From assembly GCF_029211225.1 (NCBI RefSeq), contig NZ_JARGEM010000007.1, positions 1 through 64,000 of the forward strand: a stretch of DNA of 64,000 nt. Reading direction: 5' to 3'. This stretch comes from Antiquaquibacter metalliresistens (lineage in GTDB: Bacteria > Actinomycetota > Actinomycetes > Actinomycetales > Microbacteriaceae). The notes beneath the pieces are model-generated. The model saw only the letters and a program-made list of their open reading frames with translations. It ran no database searches and had not been told where the DNA came from. The translations under genes and the position numbers were made by a program. Position 1 is the stretch's first letter; every line of letters begins with the position of its first letter. Positions 40,624 through 47,864 of this stretch are shown piece by piece.

Positions 40624-41477
40624 GCGGGCGCTTCGAGGGCAAGGTGGCTCTCGTGACGGGTGCCGCGAGCGGACTCGGTCGTGCCTCGGCGCAGCGGCTC
40701 TCGAGCGAGGGCGCGAGCGTGGTGCTCATCGACCTCGACGGCGACAAGGCGCGGGATGCCGCAGCGGAACTCGCCGGCGAGACGCTCGTGGTGCAGGCTG
40801 ACGTCTCGGACGAGTCGGCCATCGATGCGGCGGTCGCCAGCGCGGTGGAGCGGTTCGGTCGGGTCGACCACCACCATCTCAATGCCGGCATCTTCGGCAG
40901 CTTCGTGCCGCTGCCCGATCTGAGCGTGCAGGAGTTCGAACGGGTCATGGCCGTCAACGTCCGTGGCGCGTTTCTCGGCACGCGCGCCGCGTTCCGTCAG
41001 TTCAGCGCCCAGGGCACCCCTGGCTCCATCGTCGTCACGGCCTCGATTGCGAGCCTGACGGGTGCAGCCGATCTGCTGGCATACCACACGTCGAAGCACG
41101 CGGTGGTGGGGCTCGTGCACGCGGCGGCGGTCTACGGTGGCCCGCTCGGCATTCGAGTCAACGCGGTCGCGCCGGGGATCGTGCCGACCGAGCTCTTCGC
41201 GGCGGCGGCGACCGCATCCGGCGGCAAGAACGACATGGAGCACCGCGCATCGACGACGCCGATGCGCCGCGCGGGCACCACCGAGGAGATCGCCGGCGTC
41301 GCCGCGTTCCTGCTCAGCGACGACGCGGGCTACGTCACGGGTCAGATCGTGAGCGCGGACGGCGGAGCGACGATAGTCAACACCGTGCGCCCCTCCGGCG
41401 GCGCAGGGGCGTGGGACACCCGGGCGGTCGACGACCCGATGTATCGCGGAAGCGGGAACTGGAGCACGCAGCAATGA
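40620..41477 (+). CDS. Short-chain dehydrogenase/reductase
   Basis: A 285-residue SDR. The cofactor motif is TGAASGLG, the acidic residue in LIDLDGDKA suggests NAD preference, the usual NNAG reads LNAG, and the catalytic YHTSK is Y155/K159. The C-terminal tail of about 35 residues beyond the fold (VDDPMYRGSGNWSTQQ) is unusual. It would oxidise a hydroxyl group released in the pathway. Overlaps its neighbours by 4 nt on both sides. Confidence 0.87.
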   Translation: MSGRFEGKVALVTGAASGLGRASAQRLSSEGASVVLIDLDGDKARDAAAELAGETLVVQADVSDESAIDAAVASAVERFGRVDHHHLNAGIFGSFVPLPDLSVQEFERVMAVNVRGAFLGTRAAFRQFSAQGTPGSIVVTASIASLTGAADLLAYHTSKHAVVGLVHAAAVYGGPLGIRVNAVAPGIVPTELFAAAATASGGKNDMEHRASTTPMRRAGTTEEIAGVAAFLLSDDAGYVTGQIVSADGGATIVNTVRPSGGAGAWDTRAVDDPMYRGSGNWSTQQ

Positions 41478-42376
41478 GCACATCGATCGGGTTCATCGGA
41501 CTCGGCAACATGGGCGGCAGGATGACGCGTCGCATCGTCGACGCGGGCATCGAGGTGCTCGGATTCGACGCGAGAGCCGAGAGCATCGCGGCGGCCGGCG
41601 CGGTCGCCGCGTCGAGCGCGGCCGAGGTCGCGGAACACAGCGACATCGTGTTCCTCTCATTGCCGGACAGCCACGTTGTCGAGGCGGTGGTACTCGGCGA
41701 CGGTGGGGTCGCCGCCCACGTGCGACCGGGAAGCATCGTCGTCGACCTCAGCACCTCGTCTCCGGCATCGACTCGCCGGATCCACGAGGAGCTCACCGGT
41801 CGCGAAGCCTCGTATCTCGATGCCGGGATCTCGGGCGGTGCCGCGGCCGCGGAGGCGGGCACGCTCACGCTGATGGTCGGCGGCGAGGCAGAGGCGCTCG
41901 CGACGGTGCAGCCCTACCTGGCGCCGTTCGCCAGCAAGGTGTTCCACGTCGGCGCCTCGGGTGCCGGGCACATCACCAAGCTGCTGAACAACTTCCTCAA
42001 TGCGATAGCGCTCTCGGCGACCGCGGAGGTCATGGTCGCGGGCAAGAAGGCGGGGCTGGACTTGGCGGTGCTGCTCGATGTGCTCAACGCGAGCTCGGGC
42101 GTCAACTTCGCCACGATCAACCGTTTCCCGAAGATCATTGCCGGCGACTACCTCAAGGGCGGTCTGACCAACACTCTGATGCTCAAGGATGTCGTGCTCT
42201 ACACCGAGCTCATCGCCGAGTTGGGGGTCGCGGGCTTGAACGCGCCAGGACCGCTCGCCGCGTTCGGGTTGGCTCGCCAGCTCGGTTATGCGGACGAGAT
42301 CAGCAACACCGTGGTCGACGCGATCGGAGACATCTCCGGCGGCGTGCGGCTGCACGAGTCGGGAGGGGATCGATGA
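41474..42376 (+). CDS. Beta-hydroxyacid dehydrogenase, 3-hydroxyisobutyrate dehydrogenase-like (copy 1)
   Basis: A 300-residue NAD(P)-dependent enzyme. The Rossmann motif is GFIGLGNMGGRM, the substrate loop DAGISGGAAAAEAGTL, and the catalytic Lys lies in GAGHITKLLNNFLN. The family also includes tartronate semialdehyde reductases and gamma-hydroxybutyrate dehydrogenases. It oxidises a short hydroxyacid to a semialdehyde or the reverse. Coupled to the SDR gene (ATGA). Confidence 0.86.
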   Translation: MSTSIGFIGLGNMGGRMTRRIVDAGIEVLGFDARAESIAAAGAVAASSAAEVAEHSDIVFLSLPDSHVVEAVVLGDGGVAAHVRPGSIVVDLSTSSPASTRRIHEELTGREASYLDAGISGGAAAAEAGTLTLMVGGEAEALATVQPYLAPFASKVFHVGASGAGHITKLLNNFLNAIALSATAEVMVAGKKAGLDLAVLLDVLNASSGVNFATINRFPKIIAGDYLKGGLTNTLMLKDVVLYTELIAELGVAGLNAPGPLAAFGLARQLGYADEISNTVVDAIGDISGGVRLHESGGDR

Positions 42377-42780
42377 TCATCCGCCACGCCAACACCGAGC
42401 CGCAACCACCGGGGAAGGCATCGCAGTTCACCGGAAAAGCCGTCGGAGACGCGATCCTGCCGGCAACGGACGGGGTGGTGATCAACACCGTCACGTTCGA
42501 GCCGGGAGCGCGCACCCACTGGCACGCTCACGAGCGAGGGCAGCTCCTGTTCGTCGTCGCCGGCTACGGCCTCATCTGCACGGCGGGCCAGGCGCCCGCA
42601 CCGTTGCGCGCCGGGGATTGGGTGTGGATCCCACCGGGGGAGCGCCACTGGCACGGCGCCTCGCCGACGACCTTCTTGACCCACACCGCGATCTCGTTGG
42701 GTGCCACGCAGTGGGCCGACGAGGTCTCGGCCGACGACTACGCCTCAACCCCTCACCCATTCGAAGGACAACCAGAATGA
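42373..42780 (+). CDS. Single-domain cupin protein
   Basis: A 135-residue cupin. Motif 1 is GARTHWHAHERGQLLFVVAG with the metal-binding His-x-His and Glu-like pattern, and motif 2 is PPGERHWHGA. It resembles the cupins that accompany PcaC-like proteins in catabolic operons. It may be an isomerase or a metal-dependent enzyme; no assigned reaction. Overlaps on both sides (ATGA). Confidence 0.83.
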   Translation: MIIRHANTEPQPPGKASQFTGKAVGDAILPATDGVVINTVTFEPGARTHWHAHERGQLLFVVAGYGLICTAGQAPAPLRAGDWVWIPPGERHWHGASPTTFLTHTAISLGATQWADEVSADDYASTPHPFEGQPE

Positions 42781-43172
42781 CCAGCGAAAACACCCACAGC
42801 GAGACCTTCGAGCAGGGGATGCGAGTGCGCCGAGAGGTGCTCGGCGACGCTCACGTCGACCGCTCGCTCTCCCAGGTGAGCGACTTCTCTCGCCCGATCC
42901 AGGAGCTCGTCACCGAGTACTGCTGGGGTGAGGTCTGGTCGCGCGAAGGTCTGCCGAGAACGACGCGCAGCCTCATCAACATCGCCATGCTGACCGCGCT
43001 CAATCGTGGCCACGAACTCGGCGTGCACGTGCGCGGCGCGATCAACAACGGCGTGACCGAGCAGGAGATCCAGGAGGTGCTGATCCAGACCGCGATCTAC
43101 GTGGGCGTGCCAGCATCCCTCGAGTCGTTCCGCATCGCCGAGGGTGTGCTCAAAGAGATGCGCGGCGCATGA
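42777..43172 (+). CDS. 4-Carboxymuconolactone decarboxylase-like protein
   Basis: A 131-residue single-domain CMD-family protein, close to PcaC over its length (VDRSLSQVSDFSRPIQELVT, GHELGVHVRGAINNGVT, EVLIQTAIYVGVPASLESFR). PcaC decarboxylates a gamma-lactone in the protocatechuate pathway, but no other pca gene is nearby, so the substrate is more likely another lactone or hydroxyacid. ATG 42777. Confidence 0.83.
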   Translation: MTSENTHSETFEQGMRVRREVLGDAHVDRSLSQVSDFSRPIQELVTEYCWGEVWSREGLPRTTRSLINIAMLTALNRGHELGVHVRGAINNGVTEQEIQEVLIQTAIYVGVPASLESFRIAEGVLKEMRGA

Positions 43173-44050
43173 GTGAGATCGCCGCGATCGGGTTCGTCGG
43201 ACTCGGCAACATGGGGATGCCGATCGTCAAGCGTCTGCTTGCCGCCGGATATCAGGTCACCGGGTTCGATGTGGCACCCGAAGCGCGCGCGGCGCTCGCC
43301 GCCGCCGGTGGGCGGACCGTCGAGACGCTCGGCGAGGTCGTCGAAGGCGCCGACGCGCTGATCCTCATGCTGCCGGACTCCACCGTCGTAGGTCGCGTGA
43401 TGTCGGACCCGGCCCTGCGTGCCGGCCTGCGGCCGGGGCTCCTCGTCGTCGACATGGGTTCCTCGGAGCCGGTGAAGACGCGCGCGCTCGCCGCCGATCT
43501 CGACGCGCTCGGGGTCGGGCTCGTCGACGCACCGGTGTCCGGAGGTGTCTCGGGCGCGGTGCAGGGTGCGCTGACGGTCATGGTCGGCGGAGGATCGGAG
43601 GCGGTCTCGCGGGTCACACCCGTGCTGGAACACCTCGGCAGGGTGCGCCATGCCGGACCGGTGGGTTCCGGGCATGCGATCAAGGCGCTGAACAATCTCA
43701 TCTCGGCGACGCACCTGTGGATCACGTCGGAAGCGATGCTCGCGGGGCAGCGGTTCGGCCTCCAGCCCGAGGTGATGCTCGAGATCATCAACGGCTCAAG
43801 CGGTCGAAGCGGTTCGAGCGAGAACAAGTGGCCGAACTTCATCCTGCCCGGCACGTTCGACTCTGGATTCGGACTGCGGCTGATGCTCAAGGACATGCGC
43901 ACCGCCACCGACCTCGCCGCGCAGCTCGGCATTCCGATCGAGCTCGGCGACGCTGCGGTGAACCGCTGGAGCGAGGCCGCCCAGGCCCTGCCGCCGACGG
44001 CGGATCACACTGAAGTGGCGAAATGGCTCGCCGAGGAGCGGGAGGTTTAG
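43169..44050 (+). CDS. Beta-hydroxyacid dehydrogenase, 3-hydroxyisobutyrate dehydrogenase-like (copy 2)
   Basis: 293 residues, paralogous to copy 1: GFVGLGNMGMPIVKRL, DAPVSGGVSGAVQGALT, and GSGHAIKALNNLIS with the catalytic Lys. Sequence identity to copy 1 looks moderate, so the two probably act on different intermediates or with different cofactors. Ends the tightly overlapped stretch of the operon; gntR follows after 62 bp. Confidence 0.86.
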   Translation: MSEIAAIGFVGLGNMGMPIVKRLLAAGYQVTGFDVAPEARAALAAAGGRTVETLGEVVEGADALILMLPDSTVVGRVMSDPALRAGLRPGLLVVDMGSSEPVKTRALAADLDALGVGLVDAPVSGGVSGAVQGALTVMVGGGSEAVSRVTPVLEHLGRVRHAGPVGSGHAIKALNNLISATHLWITSEAMLAGQRFGLQPEVMLEIINGSSGRSGSSENKWPNFILPGTFDSGFGLRLMLKDMRTATDLAAQLGIPIELGDAAVNRWSEAAQALPPTADHTEVAKWLAEEREV

Positions 44051-44112
44051 GATGACGACATAGATTCCCGATCGTATGACGGGGATACATCACCGATCCG
44101 CGGAGCGAGAAC

Positions 44113-44814
44113 ATGGCACGACCGAACTCACTCGCCGAATCCTGGACGGCGGAACCCGTCGGAAGGATCGCTGCGCCGCTTCGCGAGCAGGTGATCACCG
44201 CGCTGCGCCAGGCCATCCTCGACTTCAAGTTGAAGCCGGGGCAGCGGTTGGTCGAGCGCGAGCTCATCGAGCAGCTCGGGGTCTCGCGCACGACGATCCG
44301 GGAGGCGCTCCGTGAACTCACCTCGGAAGGCCTGGTGACCGTGGTGCCGCAGAAGGGCGCCGTGGTCGCGACACCGACACTGGACGACGCGATCGACCTC
44401 TACGAGGTGCGAGCGGCACTGGAATCCCTCGTCGTACAACGCTTCGTCGAGCGCGCCAGCAATGCGCAAGTCGAGCGGTTGCGGGCGGCCGTGGAGCGTT
44501 TCCACGATGCCACCATTCGAACCGCGGACATCCGGCAGATCCTCGCGGCCAAAGATCTCTTCTACGACGTGCTCATCGAGGGCGCCGCGAGTGCAGCGCT
44601 CCAGCAGCTGCTGGAGGGCATCCAGGCTCGCGTTCAGGTTCTTCGGGCTACCTCGCTCTCAGAGGACGGGAGGACGTTCGCCGCGGTTCGTGAGCTGCGC
44701 GCCGTCGTGGATGCGATCGAGGCGCGAGACGCCCGACTCGCCGCGCGCCTGACCACCGAACACATCCGTGCGGCCTCGAAGACCGCCCTGCTGCACATGC
44801 GGTCGGGCGAATAG
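44113..44814 (+). CDS. GntR family regulator, FCD subgroup
   Basis: A 233-residue one-component regulator. The winged helix-turn-helix (about residues 20-85) contains RLVERELIEQLGVSRTTIRE and GLVTVVPQKGAVVATP. The helical FCD effector domain follows. Of the usual metal ligands, FH reads FY (KDLFYDV) and the second His is Leu (VRELRAVVDAIE); only the last His (TTEHIRAA) is kept. It probably binds the ATTGTCNGACAAT operators at 34863 and 34959 and controls both operons. Confidence 0.88.
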   Translation: MARPNSLAESWTAEPVGRIAAPLREQVITALRQAILDFKLKPGQRLVERELIEQLGVSRTTIREALRELTSEGLVTVVPQKGAVVATPTLDDAIDLYEVRAALESLVVQRFVERASNAQVERLRAAVERFHDATIRTADIRQILAAKDLFYDVLIEGAASAALQQLLEGIQARVQVLRATSLSEDGRTFAAVRELRAVVDAIEARDARLAARLTTEHIRAASKTALLHMRSGE

Positions 44815-44849
44815 CGAAACCTGCACTCCCCCTTTTCCTTCTCTTCCAC

Positions 44850-44867
44850 CCCGCGCAGGCGCGCGGG
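44850..44867. terminator. Hairpin between gntR and the second CMD gene
   Basis: CCCGCGC (44850-44856) pairs with GCGCGGG (44861-44867) around a four-base loop, preceded by a pyrimidine-rich stretch. It could be a partial terminator that lowers expression of the last two genes, or a processing site. Confidence 0.4.
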
Positions 44868-44903
44868 TCGATCGATCGCGCGCCCCACGAAACGGACACT
44901 TCG

Positions 44904-45671
44904 ATGACTCTCACCGAACGCCAACAGCAGATCAAGGACGCCTACATCGCCGCACAAGGAGAGTGGGGTGAGCCATGGGAGACGGTGCTCGCGGTCGATC
45001 CGGAGTTCGTCGCCGCCTACCTCGGCCTTTACCAGGTGCCGTGGGAGAAGAACCAGTTGAGCGACAAGTTCAAGGAGCTCTGCTACATCTCGATCAATGC
45101 CGCGGCGACGCACCTGCACGTGCCCGGCATCCGGCCTCACATCCGCCGGGCATTGGAGTTCGGTGCAACCGCGCACGAGATCATCGAGGTGCTCGAGCTG
45201 GCATCCACGCTCGGCATCCATGCGATGAACATCGGGGTTCCGCTATTGGTCGAGGTGCTGGAGGAGCGCGGCCGCACCGAGGCCGAGCCCCTCAACGAGT
45301 ATCAGGAGACGCTCAAGAAGCAGTTCACGCAGACGCGCGGCTACTGGCACGATTTCTGGAACGAGATGCTGGAGCTCGATCCGGAGATGTTCGCCGCCTA
45401 CACCGAGTTCTCGTCGGTGCCCTGGCGCACCGGCACGCTCACTCCCGCGGAGAAGGAGCTCATCTACATCTCCTACGACATCGCGGCGACGCACCTGTAC
45501 GTGCCGGGGACGAAGCTGCACATCCGGAACGCGCTCAACCACGGCGCCACGGTCGGAGAGATCCTCGAGGTGATGGAGATCGCGAGCGTGATCGGCATTC
45601 ATGCCGTGACGACGGCCGTACCCATCCTCGCCGAAGAGTTGGCTGCGCTCGACCGGAACGTCAACTCGTGA
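44904..45671 (+). CDS. Double-domain carboxymuconolactone decarboxylase-like protein (right copy)
   Basis: 255 residues in two CMD-type repeats, collinear with the left copy (33239-33991): both start with a Gln-rich TxRQQxIKD helix and keep ELDPExFxAYxxFSSxPWR. Core sequences are THLHVPGIRPHIRRALEFGA and THLYVPGTKLHIRNALNHGA. No CxxC pair is present. It is coupled to the aldehyde dehydrogenase by GTGA, which suggests joint action late in the pathway. Confidence 0.82.
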   Translation: MTLTERQQQIKDAYIAAQGEWGEPWETVLAVDPEFVAAYLGLYQVPWEKNQLSDKFKELCYISINAAATHLHVPGIRPHIRRALEFGATAHEIIEVLELASTLGIHAMNIGVPLLVEVLEERGRTEAEPLNEYQETLKKQFTQTRGYWHDFWNEMLELDPEMFAAYTEFSSVPWRTGTLTPAEKELIYISYDIAATHLYVPGTKLHIRNALNHGATVGEILEVMEIASVIGIHAVTTAVPILAEELAALDRNVNS

Positions 45672-47143
45672 GTACCCGGGAAGCCGAGCAGTCCGTGCTC
45701 GCCGCCGTGCCTCGCGGCCTGATGCTCGGTGGTGTCTGGACCGCCGCGTCCGCGGGCGCCGAGTTCGAAGTGCTCGATCCCTCGTCGGCCGAGCCGATCG
45801 CACTCGTCGCGGATGCAACACACGACGACGCGCTCGCAGCGATGAGCATCGCCGCCGAGCACCAGGCCCAATGGGCGGCGACCGCACCTCGTGTGCGAGG
45901 CGAGATCCTGCGCAGAGCCTACGAACTCATGACGGAGCGCATCGAACCGCTCGCCCTGCTGATGACCCTCGAGATGGGCAAGCCGCTCTCGGAGTCGCGT
46001 GCCGAGGTGGCGTACGCCGCCGACTTCTTCCGGTGGTTCGCCGAGGAGGCGGTACGGATGACCGGCACCTGGTCAATCGCGCCGGACGGGGCATCCCGCA
46101 TCTGGACCATGCGGCAACCGGTAGGCCCGTGCCTGCTCGTGACGCCGTGGAACTTCCCGCTCGCGATGGGCACCCGCAAGCTCGGACCCGCGCTCGCCGC
46201 GGGGTGCACCGCGATCGTGAAGCCCGCGAAACAGACGCCGCTGTCGATGCTCGCGCTCGCCGGCATCCTGATGGAGGCCGGGCTGCCGAAGGGGGTGCTC
46301 TCTGTGCTGCCGACGACCGATTCGAGCGGGATCGTCGCCCTGCTCATGAGGGACCCGCGGTTGCGCAAGCTCTCGTTCACCGGTTCCACCGAGGTCGGGC
46401 AGGCACTTGTGCGCCAGTCCGCGGACCGCATGCTGCGTCTGTCGATGGAGCTCGGCGGCAATGGTCCGTTCGTCGTCTTCGAGGACGCAGACCTCGACCG
46501 CGCCGTGGACGAGGCGATGCGCGCGAAGCTCCGCAACAACGGCGAGGCCTGCACGGCCGCCAACCGCTTCTACGTGCACGATTCGGTGCGGGAGACCTTC
46601 GTCACCAAGTTGAGCGCACGGTTCGCGCAGATCCGTGTGGGGCGCGGCACCGACGAAGGCACGACGCTGGGCCCCCTGATCGACCGGAACGCCGTGGAGA
46701 AGGTCGCCGATCTGGTAGCCGCAGCGACGAGCAATGGAGCCGTGGTCGCGTACTCCGGTGAGGTTCCGCAGAATGCCGGCTACTACTCGCCGCCGATGAT
46801 CGTCGATCGGGTGCCCGCCGACTCCCGACTGGTCACCGAGGAGATCTTCGGCCCGGTGGCACCGGTCGTCGGTTTCGAGACCGAGGAGCAGGTACTCGGC
46901 TGGGTGAATGCCTCCGACTACGGCCTCGCCTCCTACGTCTTCACGACCGACCTGAACCGGGCTTTGCGCATGGCGGAACGCCTGGAGGCCGGGATGATCG
47001 GGCTCAACCGAGGCGTGCTCTCAAACGTCGCGGCGCCGTTCGGCGGCGTCAAGATGAGCGGGTACGGCAGGGAGGGCGGCGCCGAGGGCATCGACGAGTA
47101 CGTCGAGACCAAGTACGTCGCGGTCGACGTGAATGCCCTGTGA
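45668..47143 (+). CDS. Aldehyde dehydrogenase, succinate-semialdehyde dehydrogenase-like
   Basis: A 491-residue NAD(P)-dependent aldehyde dehydrogenase. The catalytic Cys is C295 in NNGEACTAANRF, the general base Glu in SMELGGNGP, and the cofactor Asn/Lys in TPWNFPLAMG and VKPAKQTPLS. The C-terminal MSGYGREGG is typical of GabD-like enzymes, which oxidise succinic semialdehyde. As last gene of the operon it could complete conversion of the imported compound to a TCA-cycle acid. Confidence 0.88.
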   Translation: MSTREAEQSVLAAVPRGLMLGGVWTAASAGAEFEVLDPSSAEPIALVADATHDDALAAMSIAAEHQAQWAATAPRVRGEILRRAYELMTERIEPLALLMTLEMGKPLSESRAEVAYAADFFRWFAEEAVRMTGTWSIAPDGASRIWTMRQPVGPCLLVTPWNFPLAMGTRKLGPALAAGCTAIVKPAKQTPLSMLALAGILMEAGLPKGVLSVLPTTDSSGIVALLMRDPRLRKLSFTGSTEVGQALVRQSADRMLRLSMELGGNGPFVVFEDADLDRAVDEAMRAKLRNNGEACTAANRFYVHDSVRETFVTKLSARFAQIRVGRGTDEGTTLGPLIDRNAVEKVADLVAAATSNGAVVAYSGEVPQNAGYYSPPMIVDRVPADSRLVTEEIFGPVAPVVGFETEEQVLGWVNASDYGLASYVFTTDLNRALRMAERLEAGMIGLNRGVLSNVAAPFGGVKMSGYGREGGAEGIDEYVETKYVAVDVNAL

Positions 47144-47151
47144 GCACCCAC

Positions 47152-47209
47152 GTCGACCGCGGCCGGTCGACAGGCGCCTCGATGCCCGTCGCGCGATCAT
47201 CGAGGCGCC
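47152..47209. terminator. Bidirectional terminator between converging genes
   Basis: Two hairpins lie between the converging aldehyde dehydrogenase and yceI genes. GTCGACCG/CGGTCGAC (47152-47159 with 47164-47171) and a 12-bp perfect stem GGCGCCTCGATG (47173-47184 with 47198-47209). Placement supports termination from both sides. Confidence 0.65.
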
Positions 47210-47216
47210 CGCGGTG

Positions 47217-47780
47217 CTACTTCTGCAGCACGACCTGCAGGTCGAGGTTCACCGTCACGTCGTCACCGAGCGTGACACCGCCGGCCTCGAGCGCGGCGTT
47301 CCAGCTCACCCCGAAGTCCTGGCGGTTGATCTTCGTGCTGGCGGATGCCCCAGCACGGGTATTGCCGTAGGCGTCCTGAATCACGCCGCCGAACTCGCCC
47401 TTCAGCACGATCGGCTTCGTCACGCCGCGCAGGGTGAGGTCGCCCTTCACCGTGAACTCGCCGGACTCCGGGTCGCCCTCGATCGAGGTGGACACGAAGG
47501 TCATGGCCGGGTGCTCCTCGGCCAGGAAGAAGTCGCTCGAGCGAAGGTGGTTGTCGCGGGCCTCGACCCCGGTGTTCACCGATGCCACGTCGATGGTCGC
47601 CTCGATGCTCGAGTCCTCGGGCTTGTCGGCGGTCACGATCGTGACGTCGAAGTCCTCGAACGTGCCACGCACCTTCGTGATCATCAGGTGCTTGACCGTG
47701 AACGAGACCTCGGAGTGCGAGAGGTCGAGCTTCCAGGTGCCGGTGACGTAGTCGGGATGGGTTGCCGTTGTAGTTGTCAT
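47217..47780 (-). CDS. YceI family protein
   Basis: A 187-residue lipocalin-like beta-barrel protein of the YceI/TTHA0802 family, which binds isoprenoid-type lipids. Conserved blocks are WKLDLSHSEVSFTVKHLM, SSIEATIDVASVNTG and VKGDLTLRGVTKPI. No signal peptide is seen, so it is cytoplasmic here, as in many actinobacteria. ATG 47780 (MTTTTATHP) is preferred over the upstream extension. Confidence 0.9.
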   Translation of the reverse strand: MTTTTATHPDYVTGTWKLDLSHSEVSFTVKHLMITKVRGTFEDFDVTIVTADKPEDSSIEATIDVASVNTGVEARDNHLRSSDFFLAEEHPAMTFVSTSIEGDPESGEFTVKGDLTLRGVTKPIVLKGEFGGVIQDAYGNTRAGASASTKINRQDFGVSWNAALEAGGVTLGDDVTVNLDLQVVLQK

Positions 47781-47827
47781 GACAACAACAATGATCGCGC
47801 GCGCCGAGGCATTCCGCATTTCGTGGA

Positions 47828-47848
47828 CAGGTCAACATTGTTTACCTG
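47828..47848. promoter_or_regulatory. Palindromic operator-like site upstream of yceI
   Basis: A 21-bp inverted repeat with arms CAGGTCAACA and TGTTTACCTG around one central T, with a single arm mismatch. On the minus strand it includes TTGACC, a possible -35 of yceI, although I find no matching -10. A repressor site is plausible. Confidence 0.4.
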
Positions 47849-47864
47849 CGCGTAACACTCGGCG

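Noticed and set aside
42777-43172. Assignment of the PcaC-like gene to a protocatechuate pathway
   Set aside because: No pcaGHBIJ genes are nearby and its neighbours suggest a different pathway.
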